From NCBI RefSeq assembly GCF_003073045.1, contig NC_037590.1:21168449-21232448 (forward strand): a DNA stretch of 64,000 nt. The letters are read 5' to 3'. The position numbers were made by a program, and so were the translations under genes. Positions within the stretch are counted from its first letter, which is position 1, and each line of letters opens with the position of its first letter. The notes under the pieces were generated by a model, which searched no databases, had not been told where the DNA came from, and saw only the letters and a program-made list of their open reading frames with translations. This DNA comes from Pomacea canaliculata (lineage: Eukaryota > Mollusca > Gastropoda > Architaenioglossa > Ampullariidae). Positions 47,202 to 58,600 of this stretch are shown piece by piece.

Positions 47202-48510
47202 AGACCCATTTCTAACTCTTGAAACATTTCAGGTGGTTCTCTGGTTTCTGAGGAACTTGGTGTTGTTACCAAATCCTGGATATCATGTTGATCACTGTTA
47301 GCTTTAAAACTATTTAATTTCATAATTCAGGGTCTTCAGAACTGCAGACCTTATCTATGTCTACATGTGCACTTTTTAAATGATGAAGTTCAGATTGTCC
47401 TCACCAAAAAAGAGAGATTTCAAATAAAAATAAATTATTTTAATTAAAAGTTTTTTTGTGTGTTAAACAGAAGACAATTGTACCTTTTAATAATGTATGG
47501 AAATAATATTAATTATATACACATCAGAATATTACAGATCCCATTTTTTCCGCAGATTTGATTTAGTTAAAAAACATTAAACTAAAAAGATTTTTTTTAT
47601 CAGAATCAAATTATTAACAATTAAAGGTAAATGATGGTTGAAAATGTAAATAGTGGAAAAGAGTGAGTGTTAATACAGCTTAAGCTTCTGTTGTTCTGTT
47701 GTTTCTGTTCATGTGCAGGCACTTTGGCTCTTTTAATCAAGTTTAGGCTTTTCCTTTTTCTAAAAACCTCACTTTTTCAGTATATTCAGTATACTCTGAC
47801 AAACTTAATATTTTAGAATCTGGTCAACAGTTACCATGCAGCTTTATTGTTCTTTCAGTTTTTCGCTGCTATGCTGTCCACCATAATTTACATTATTTCA
47901 TTGCTCCACTTGAACACTTAATCATTGAACTATTCTCATGAGTGTTTATAATCTCAGCTTTCTCCTTGCTTATCATCACTAATTTGTTGTTGATTTTTGT
48001 GTGAAACACCTTGAGCTTGCCCACAGGGCAGGGATAAGGTGCTATACAAGCAAACTTTATATAATAATTAATTGTCATGTTACCTTTGTGGAATTATTTT
48101 TACTTTCTAATGGTTTAATATTAAAAGCATACTTTGTAAAAATAACATTTTATGTGATATATGTGCCTTTTTATATTATATCACATTTTTTAACCAAACT
48201 AAGTGCCTACAGTCTTGAGTGTTTGAGTGCTTTTGAGAGTTTTTGTGTCATGAAAGATTGTTTCCTTGTAAAAACAAAACTATTAAAATAAATTGTTGAT
48301 TGTGAATTCTGGTTTTATGTTGAAAACACAAAGATTTTTTATAAGAATCTTTTTTGTGACCTGTTAGCTATAAGTCTTTATGTATCTACCATATTTTCTT
48401 TGCACTGTTTTTATCTACTTCAAAACATAATGATATATTGTATATATTTTGCCAACAATGTTTTTAATAATTGAAGATCAAAAGCTGTTGATATCCAAAA
48501 TAAAATTACC
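47202..48510 (+). other. 3' UTR and poly(A) signals of the giant gene
   Basis: AATAAA occurs at 48287-48292 and 48499-48504. The sequence from the stop to these signals is AT-rich with no coding frame, consistent with a 3' UTR of 1.1-1.3 kb. Which signal is used cannot be told from sequence. Confidence 0.55.
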
Positions 48511-49518
48511 TCAGTAACACTTGCATGGCATACTTTGAGATCCTTCTTGCCTTTCCCTGGCCAGCACGGATGGTCAAAAAAGGAGGTGGAGGCTCTACAG
48601 ACAGGCGGGCCTACTCTTGTTTTGAATGCCTGTTGCGGTAGGTGATGATCCAGTCACCAGAGTTTGGCAAGGATGTCTGCTACTTGCAAGGATTTTTTTT
48701 TCTTTGTTTAGGTGTACGGCATCCAGGCTGGCACTTTTAGATTGGTACCAGTCTCTGAGTGTTATCTATGGCAATCATGTCCAGAACTGGGAGGTGTTTA
48801 TTTAGTAGAATGGGGTTGAAAGGGGAGGGGGAGAAGACAGGCCAGGTTTGGTTTGGTTGACTTTTTTTTTTTTTTTAATTGGTGCTTTATGCCAAGACAG
48901 TAACTAAGGCTACATTATGACCCTGTAAATGGGCGCCACATGCAGAGAAAATACAGCAAGCACTTGACAAGATCTGAATCCAAGACACCTTATCCCCATG
49001 AAACTGGTAACAAGTATTTTAACTGTTTTACCACAGTACTACTGGAAACAAGTATTTTAACTTGTACAAACTTTAACTGTTGAATCATCAGTGTTGATAA
49101 AAAGCACTTTTAACTGTTGTACTATGGACTGCTTAAGGTTAGAGAGGGAAATATGTACGTGACCTGACAGACAATGTAAAAGTCTTCCCTTTAAGAATTA
49201 GAAAGATAGTTGCAATGGATTTAGACTTTATCTGCCCTTTTGCTTCACAGTAGTCAACAACACACAGAATAAAGTTACTGTTTGATTCTTCAGAGTGGGG
49301 TACTGGAATATATATTTGATCCCTTAATTCTTCAGATATAAAACTTTATTTTTTCCTCCTCCTGCTTTTTTCTGTTAATATTTCTTTATCCTTATCATCA
49401 TCAATTAGTTATTATCAAGGCATGATGTTATCGAATGCATACAAGCAAAAGATATTTGATAAATGAATCTCAAGAAAATATTCTCACACAAGAAAAACAA
49501 TTCATTAAACAAACAATA
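48511..49518. other. Intergenic spacer between convergent genes
   Basis: This lies between the 3' ends of the giant gene (+) and CFAP299 (-). It contains a T run at 48861-48876 and simple sequence, and nothing coding that I recognise. The stretch from about 48880 to 49130 has a repeat-like look (two copies of the motif AACAAGTATTTTAACT), but I cannot define ends. Confidence 0.5.
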
Positions 49519-49524
49519 TTTATT
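49519..49524 (-). terminator. Poly(A) signal AATAAA of CFAP299
   Basis: The plus-strand TTTATT here reads AATAAA on the gene strand, about 140 nt past the CFAP299 stop. It is the nearest canonical signal downstream. Confidence 0.55.
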
Positions 49525-49664
49525 TACATGTGTATTTACACATTTAAAATTCTCACCTTTGTTAATATTGTCCTTGATATGTAAAATATGTGCCTTAAAG
49601 CAGCAACAGAAAAGTCTCTCCACTACCTTTATAAACATTCTTGTATATTTCACCTAAAACCTGT

Positions 49665-52600
49665 TCATGTCTTCCTGCGTGTAATGTGGTCATAGATAAC
49701 AACCTGGATGTACTTGGGAGTCTCCACAACAGTTCTGGTTGAGTTGTCGCCTGGTGTTAGTGCCTATGGTCAGAGACAGAATTATTATGACAATTATGGA
49801 TTTTTGGCTTCTTTGTTATTTAAAAAAATGGGTAAACAAAGGTAAATATACATTATACTATTTTCAAGGTAGTGTCCTTCAGTTGCTTCTGTAATAACAT
49901 ACAAGTTGTCTAAACAGATTTTTTTTAGATTTTCTTTTCAACATATATAACACATTTTTTTCTCTCTCTCACCTTGGGGTCTACATTGATAATTTTACGA
50001 TCCCGCTTATTCTTAAACAGAAGTCCAGAAGCATTCTCAGCAATGACTTGGTAGTTTGGTGTTGGATTGGAAGTAGAGGTTTGTGTTTCCCAATTGTAAA
50101 AACTGAATAAAACAAAAAACTTTAGATGTTAAACTGCAATATAACTAACCTATCATAAAAAAGTTCTTTTGTCACATACTATTAGGTTAAATTATCATTT
50201 AAATACTAATATCATTCAACTATTTGAATAAAAGCTATACTGGCTGCAGAACTAAAAATTACAAACTTCAACAGGAATAATTTTTAAGTTAAATAAACTC
50301 ACTAAAACAATTTACGTAGTTTCAAGATGTGTGTAATTAAGCTAAATGCAACCTTTTTTTTTGGTGTTCATAAATGCATGCTAAACAATCACATAAAAGC
50401 AATTACTGATGTGATATCCTTCCACTAAATAAAATAGAAATGTTAGTTGTTTCTTTGTGCTGTATACCCTCTAATTACCTCCCTTTGCCTAGTATTACTA
50501 TTGCTTAGTATTTCATAACTACTTAAAAATGGAATGTGCTACTAAATCTTATATTCTAAATATAATAATCTCAATTATTTTTTCCATTTCCTGTCAGTTT
50601 GGTCTGTTTCTTGCATTTTTTTTTCCCCTGAATTGTTAATATGGTTGATAATTAAGTTCCTTTGCGTGTGTCTCACCTCAAGTCTGAGGCTCTGGGCAGA
50701 AGTCGTTTTCTACCTACGAAGTATGGCTCAAAATCTTCAGTTTTCAGGCGATAAGCATAATCAATATATCCTGATATTTCCTGACCTCGTGCATTTTTGT
50801 CACGAATGAATATAATTGTCTAAACAGAAAAAAAATGTTTTTAGATGCAGCTTGTAGATATTGATAAAAATGTTAGTAGAATTAATAAACATCGGTTTAG
50901 ACACTCGCTTTAACTATATTCATCATTTATCATCCTATTGATCACACATAAAAACACAGCAATCCATTTAGAAATTACAGAGCAGAAGATGCATCAAAAA
51001 AGCTGAAAAATGAAATCATAACAATGATGAATACACTGATATATTACCCTCCCATTTACAAAAATTCTAAACACAAATGAATCCATCATTTCACCCCATT
51101 AGTAAAACTGTTAGTTTCTCTCAAACTTAATGAACTCATTCTACTGAAAAAGTGAAAACTGAATATAATATCAATGTGAAATATCTTTGACCTAATAGTA
51201 TCCTACTGCCCATCCAAAATAATAATAAAAATAAATAATAATAATAATATGCTAAGTAAAGCTATGACAGTGATGACAAACAGAAATTTATATGTTTTTA
51301 AGAGTGAAGTGGACCAAACCAAAACAAATTTTTAAAAATTTAGAAGTTAAAATTCTTCTCTAATGTTGCATAATAATAGAATGCAAAATATGAATTTTCA
51401 ATGCACTTCTGTAAACGCTAAAATCTGCATGATGTGCTCTGTTACACAGCAATAACTATGTTATTAGTAGATAGGCTTACTGTCATCTTCCCGCTTCTGT
51501 TTGCTTCTTCTCGTGTTGCCAAAGCTCGGAGAAAAGGATCTTTCAGCTCTTTGCCCGTACTAGCTAGAGTCCTGAAATGTGTGTGCATGCACACCCACAC
51601 ATACATGTTTCAGAAGGTCTGATTAACTCAAAGCACTCATCTCCTTTTCATGAAAAATATCTACTTCCTGATCATTAAATTTTGGCTGCTAAATAAATAG
51701 AAAAATAACTAAATGTCACAAAACTATCGTTTCAAATAAGTTTTTATAACTAAATTTAGTAAAAATGAAATGTTTAAGATCTTTAAACAATAACATATTT
51801 TTAACTTTGAGAAAATCTGTTAATATCAGATTACCCAAAACTGCTTTTCAAAAATGTATTTCTGAAGTAGGACTACAGTAAAAACTTAATATTCTGTAAA
51901 AGCTTCCAGTTAATAAGTCTCTTGGGTATACTTAAATCATCTTTAAATGAGTAAAGATTATCCACAATAAAGAAAGCCACAAGATACACAGTAGTTCTGA
52001 TAATTACACCTCACAAAAGTGCCAGGAAACAGAGCAACATCCAACAGAGACACGTTTTTGCTTCCTTCGTTACATTTAAAAAATAATAGAAATCTTGTTG
52101 TCAAGTTTAAACCAAGGGATTTGAACTTGCAGAAATAATTCAGATTTTATATTTAGCATTTACTTCTCCAGCTTCAATCAAAAAAGACCTCACTTAACAA
52201 AGGGTGTGATACAGCAAGTCAGCATATCACCATGGTGTTAAAAAATGTATCATGGTTAAATTATTAAAGAATGTAGTACATACAGAATATTTGGTAACTT
52301 ACCAGAAGACTAAGCTATAACTATTCTAAAACCACCTGTGTGTTTCAAACCTCAGAAACACTGTAATTTTTTTTTTTTTTTAAATTCAGTAAGCAACGCA
52401 CTTTTGCTGACTGCGCTTTGAAAGTCTGCTGGCCTCCGCGGCAGCCTTCCTGGCTTCAAACTCCTCCCGCTTCAGCACCTCACCACTGCCACGATAACCA
52501 AGCTCAACTAACTGCCTCGCTAGTTCTTGGTCCTGTTTTTTAAAAAAAATTATGAACTCATGACTCCTGAAATAATGCAAGAATTAAAAATAATGTACCA

Positions 52601-53131
52601 GAAAAATAACTTTTCTCTAGCGTTTTTATTTTTTCTACATTTGTAATGATGTAATGCACAAGAAAACTACCTCATGTACAGCTATAGCTGATGTTACAAT
52701 GGACTGCAGGAATGATAGGTATTCTTTATAATTGTTTACATGATCATAGATACGCGTACGGATGTATATTAAAGATCGAAGTTTACATGAAATAATACCA
52801 GGCCAGGTACAGTCTATTCAGATAATGTGATGCCCTGTCATTCAAGTAATTGAAACCATGGTTTCAGATAAAAGTCACCTACCACGAAAGGTCCAAATAG
52901 TGGGTTTTTTTTTTTTAACAAAAATATGTATTTCATGGGCAGTGATCGAAAGGCTGTTATCGTGGTAATAAGACAATAATGATTTTAGGTAAAACATTGA
53001 TATTTAAATAATCTTACTGTTACCTCTAAATAGTATAGATCAAAAGAGGTGATCTGTGAGTCCAAAAACTCTTCATATGTGTTGAATTCTGCAACGATAT
53101 TATCGGTGCCAGCTGCTGTTTCGTCGTCCAT
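49665..53131 (-). CDS. CFAP299: Cilia- and flagella-associated protein 299, complete, six exons
   Basis: CDS exons on the minus strand: 53131-53024, 52532-52402, 51571-51481, 50819-50677, 50102-49973, 49763-49665. Phases agree (0; 0-2; 2-0; 0-2; 2-0; 0-stop) and total 233 codons, the length I recall for the vertebrate protein. Recognised stretches are [75 protein letters not shown] and a C-terminal DHITRRKT. This protein (C4orf22 in human) is conserved in ciliated eukaryotes and found in cilia and sperm flagella; its molecular role is poorly known. The ATG at 53131-53129 starts the conserved N-terminus. A minus-strand AATAAA lies at 49524-49519, about 140 nt after the stop. No disruptions were seen. 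Confidence 0.95.
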
Positions 53132-54419
53132 CTTGACTTGTATACACGGACTATTTACTCACTAAATGAGACCGTCTCTCAAATATAGTACATACCTAAT
53201 GTTATGGTTTTAATAAATAAATTGAATTATTTAGAATAATATAACAAAATTAATGTTACAATTGAACATAATGCTCGAAAATCTGATGTATATAGAAACT
53301 TTTTTTCAGAATTAAACCTTCCAGTTAAACGGAAATAATTGGGGATGAATATACGTAGCCTAGGTGACAGGGAGAAGTCATAAATCCAAACTGAGTTACA
53401 TTTTAAAAAAGTCGTTTACCACTCGTTATTTAATGTTTCTACTTCATAACCATTTAACAATTGATTTATGTATTCTTTGCAATACAGAAAAGTTACCGTT
53501 CCTGATTAAGCTCTCGGCTTGTTTCTATAACAACGCTGTAGTTGCATTGCTATCTTCACATAGCTACCCAAGCTGAATAATTGCTATGAAATCGAGTTTT
53601 CACAGCTTTTCGTAATGGTTTCTTGGTGCTCATCGCTCAGAAGTGTTTGAGGTGAGATACTTGTTTTGAATATATCTGTTAATCAAACTCGGGGAATGAT
53701 ATCTTCGGATTCACTGTAAGGTTTGACTTCAGAAACACTGAAAATCGCAACCTATTTAAAATCTGTTTTGATTATTCTGAACATCGTGATCGTTTCCACT
53801 TTATGTTTGCACATAAAAATGCATATAAAATATTGGAGAAATTACACATATTCAAGGGAAGTTGTTTAAATTTTGAAAAGGAAAAAGAAGTGGTTTTCAT
53901 TAGTTTTTAATATTATATTAAGGTAATGTATCTGTAAAGGAAATGTAGATATAATACGCTGCTTAAGTTTAGTGAGCAGGTGGGAATAATCTAATCGGGA
54001 GGTCAGTCCATTGATTTTATAATTGTGGTGGGTGTCATCTCCATGCTTACTTTTACTTTAGGGCAGTAATCTATGATTTGTTCCATCCAGTTCCTATATT
54101 TTTACCTTTCAGATTTAATTCTGAGTTATTTTGTATTTGATTTGGTTGATCAGTTGCAGTAGGCCCGAGTTGCAAATCTGTTTGAAATTTAAATAATTTT
54201 TAATAGTTTTTTTTTTACTTATTTATAGGTTCAAAAAGTTGTTTGAATGGCTATACCTTGAGAATGTTTTTTGCAAAAAACAGTTACTTCTTTGCATGAT
54301 GACCACTATATGCCGCATATATCACTATACCTCACCAGAGATTATAGGAGGAGACACACTTTAAAGCATTTGGTGATTTGTATTTGATTTCAGTTGAAAA
54401 GAAGTAACATACTACAAAT
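53132..54419. promoter_or_regulatory. Divergent upstream region shared by CFAP299 and a coiled-coil gene
   Basis: CFAP299 starts leftward at 53131 and the coiled-coil gene rightward at 54420; the 1.3 kb between is AT-rich with no coding frame. GTAGCCTAGGTGAC (53355-53368) is an imperfect match to the RFX X-box consensus GTHNYYATRRNAAC (11 of 14), typical of ciliary genes. For the rightward gene, a possible 5' non-coding exon ends at a GTGAGA donor (53652), and an acceptor ttgatttcag (to 54393) precedes the ATG by 26 nt. Promoter use is inferred. Confidence 0.35.
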
Positions 54420-55669
54420 ATGGTGCTAACTGATTTACCTTTTAAGCGAGGCAAGTTACTGCATAGCCGATATCATAATATACGCAGACCAGTCAGTGCT
54501 CCTCCTGGAAAAGCAGAAGACACAAAATCAGAAGATGGCCAGGAAAGCAAAGAATATGCAGCATTTCTCAAGTATGGTGCTTTTCAAATTGATTTGGGGT
54601 ATTGTCTATGCCTTGTGCACAAAGTAACCAGTTTACCTCATGTTTTTCCTTTTTATGATAGGGTGAATGAAAAATGATGTAATACACAGTGGTTTGATTT
54701 TCAAACAGGGAAAACTATAAGATAAATTTAAAAAAATAAAGGTAAACTGTTGTTTTTTTTTCTAATTTGGTTTTGTTTCATTGTATATGTTATATTGATG
54801 TGAATTATTTTCACCTTGTATAAAGCAGATGATGAAAATGATTTGTGCAATATTAAACAGCGAGGTAAGAAGGTATAACTATATTAACACTATTTGCATT
54901 GTTACATTTTCTCAAAGGATCAGCATCTTTTAGTAAATATTGGAGCGAATTATTATTTACAGAGCTCAGGAGAGGAAAGTCGGACCGGATGGATTTCTTG
55001 ACTCAAGTCGCTACACCATACATTCGTGATCAGGAAGGAAAAAGAAGATAAATCAGTAGGGAGAAGCAAGCCTCGTGCCTTGAGCGATATTTCTTCTCAC
55101 CCAAATGTAGTCAGTCTAGCTGCTAAGATAGAAAAAGATGAAAGGGACTACCAAAGAAGAGTTAAAGTTGTTGAGGTAATTCATGATTTTTTTTTTTCAG
55201 AAAATAGTTTATAAATGTTGGCAGGGTTTTTTTAATGTCATCAGTTCTAATGTTTGAATGAACATTTATCAACATTTGAAACTTTTAGCATCTAAGGTTT
55301 TTAATTGATCTCATATGAAACCAGTAAATTGTGTTTGGAATGCACATAATCTTGCTGTGAAAATCATTCTTATCATAATCCTATTTTTAGGTTATGAGAT
55401 GTCTTTACTGATAAATAAAATCTTCTAGTGTCATCTAGTATATCATCTAGTATGTCATCTTAGTATATTTGGCTTATGGATACATTTTTTTCTCTTACCA
55501 AATAACTGTCTTGATTGTGAATTATATATTTTCTCTATTTTGTATCATTCATAACTTCAGGATCATATGTGGCAATACAAGCAAGAAGAACGAGAGCTGA
55601 AACGTGTAGAAGGCGATATCATCAAAAACCAGCGAGCTGTGCGTCATACTGTTAGAGACTTTGGAAATG
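54420..55669 (+). CDS. Coiled-coil gene: first three coding exons
   Basis: 54420-54576 ends KEYAAFLKY in phase 1 (donor gtgctt). 54963-55175 begins LRRGKSDRMDFLTQVATPY and IRDQ in phase 1, then meets TAA; one frame over it continues EKEDKSVGRSKPRALSDI to RRVKVVE (donor gtaatt). The change lies in CAGGAAGGAAAAAG (about 55031-55044), where one G fewer would join the two. 55561-55669 reads DHMWQYKQEERELKRVEGD and ends RDFGN in phase 1. An alternative acceptor inside the second exon (ctcaag at about 55007) cannot be excluded. Confidence 0.65.
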
Positions 55670-58600
55670 GTGGGCAATCGTTTATATTAAAATTTATTAC
55701 AAAAGTAATAATGACATGTTCAAAACTTTCTGCAATAAGTGGATCTTTGTTGCATTTTAAATTTTTTGCTGTTAAATGTTACATTGTTATGTTGTTTTTA
55801 TTACCTTATTATATTATTTTTATAAAGCCCCATGAGTCATAAGGGAACGGCACTCTGTGACTCTGAGTAAGTCGGTCTGGTTTTAAGGAAGTAAAACCTC
55901 TTTTCCTCGCTTTAGCTGTTTTAAAGGAGTTATTTCCCTTGCTATTTGAGCCCTCGAGCCTCTCATACTCGTATTGTTAGATGTTTATCCACTCTCTTCT
56001 TTTTATCATATTTATGTTCATTTGTAAATGATGCACAGGTGAGACAGACTTGACAGCAGTTGCTTTTATCTTAGTTTTAGCAGCAGTAACATTATGCTAC
56101 AGCTGTCATGTATGAGTCCAAATGTCAAATTAGCTCCACCCTTAGAAAGCTGTGTTGTTTTCGCAAATGAATATTCACACCTGTGAGGCGTCTTCCTATG
56201 ACAGATGGAGTATGTCTGATGTAAGGCATGGCATCCACATTCGTTTGAGAAAACCACTGAATTCATACAAATAAACCATTAGTTTTCACATAATATCACA
56301 GTCATTAGAAGTCTGTAACACAAAATTAGAAGATCACATTTTCAAATTTTTATGTCTTATATACATTATAGCAGCAAGCATTTGATTTTTAAAAAAGGGT
56401 TTTTTATAAATCCGTAGTCAACATCAAATCAAAAGAGAGTTTAAGATAACAAATGTTATTTAGCTATAGATTAGGTAAGGTACTTTGCCAGTCTTATAAG
56501 AGCTAAAAATATTTAAAAACATCCCCAGTCCATCTAACAGAATTCTAGCTGAAAGCTAAATAGTAAATTTGTAGGAGTCATCTTTCTGACACAAATATAG
56601 TTTTTATTTATTTTAATTGACATGAGCTGAGAGTAAGATTTAAAGGTCTTTTGCAGGAACTGCCTAGCTGGGAAAAACTTTCAAAGTCTCAACAGGCATC
56701 ATTTTCTTATTAAGACTTTAAAACCAAGGCAGAATAATTCTTGTCACCCAAGAGATTTAGACTATTGGTCCATGATTCATTCTGACCTCCAGTATACTTA
56801 ATTTCCCTTCCAGATATGGCATTTGTTTATAGGGCTGGATCAATGTCCTGCACTGCAGGTTTGGATGCAGACTTAATGCTGACAAACATTAGTCACCACC
56901 CCATCATCAAGACTCACATTTTAAATTCATTCACACATCAGTGTCTTTATCAGTTCGTTTAAAAATATCGTCAGGTAGCGATAGTTTGAAAATATATTTG
57001 TGAGTTGATCTTACAAGTTGTTGGCTTTCAGTAACTCGCTGTTCTTAAAACAGGGAAATACATTTCACTCCTTTTTTCACTAAAAATTATTATTATTAAA
57101 AATCACCAAATAATAAAATTTTGAACAGCACTTGCGCTTTTTCCATATTTATACAACATAGATACTAGACTTTCTATTGTAAGCAACACCTAAAACACCT
57201 TTCACTTGTGATAATGCTTCTTTAGTTCAACCTGACGCCTGACAAATGAGACAGCTGTAATTCAGTAAAATAAGCACACAGGTGTTTGCTTAGTTGTTAT
57301 GAGAAAAGGCGAGTTGCTGACATAAATGCACTGAAACTAACTCTCTAAATGAGCGCTTCCACCTACGCTGCGCCCTACACCATGTTTTCTTCCACCCTGA
57401 GCTGGCATGTTCCTGTCTGCTTCACTTAAAACGTAAAAGATTAATAGCAAGCATGTGCCGCACAGAAAACGTGACACAATGTGTGGCTAAGTTGGCCAAA
57501 GTCTGACAGTAATGGCTTTGCAAAATGGTTTTCCTTTTATATGTATATATACTTAAAAATAGAACAATTGGAGAACGTTAAAATGGTAGTCTCATTTCGT
57601 TGTTGTCAGGTACTTAAAAAACTTTTATCATCTACTTATAATATAAACTGCTTTTCTGTGTTCCGCGTCAGTGTGATTATCAGAGAGTGTGTGTGTGTGT
57701 GCGCGCTCGCGCGCTTGCATTTGATTTTACTTCTCGTGCATTTCAGCCATAAATAAGAAGCGAATGGCGGAAGATAAAAAGCTAAACCATTCTCTGGAAC
57801 GGTTTACACACATGCAGCAAGAACATATTCACAAAAAGCATGAGGTAGGTGCTATGCTCCCTCCTGATTCATTCATTACCTGATTCCCCCCCCCCTTGTG
57901 GTTTAACCAAGGAAAAACGGGTTGTCACACAATGGTTCCCTTTTTGTTTTTTCTTAACTTCTTTTAGTTTGTTCATTTTTTTCTGACATCTTTTAGAAAT
58001 GTTCTCAGGTGGGGCAAGTACGAAAGTTACAGGTGGCAGCTTCTAGGCAATCCAAAACAAGAGAAGAATGCATGATTAGAGAGAAAGAGAGCAGTAGGGG
58101 GTGGAGACAAAGTTTCATCTGACTCAGATTTTTGTGTGTGTTCATTATGCCTTGCGGTTACACAACTCACTCCTTCCGTGTTACTCTTGTTATTTCGTCT
58201 CTGCTCCCCCAACAAATGTATAGCTCCTTGTCGTGTGTTGTTTTGCTTGTATACATCGATATCCCAGATCCATCAACTAATACGAAGTCCAGATTTAGCT
58301 TGATGAGCAAATATAGAGTTTGCTTACCATGCTGCTCATCAACAAACTTACTAGAAGACATCAGAAGTGGAGTGAAGCTCGTGACTGGTGGCCACTGATG
58401 AACTTGCTGTCAAATGGTTTTTGCAGCGGACGCGGAAGCGCATAGAGCAGACAGCACTGAGTGGCAGGGAGGAGAGGCAGCAGGCTAGGAAAGTGTTGTT
58501 GAATGTGTAAGTCCTCGCTGGCTGTCGGTGGGTAAGGGTGTGGCAGACACGCCAACAAAAGGAACTTGAGCATCACCGTGAAGGCAACGTGCGATGGAGT

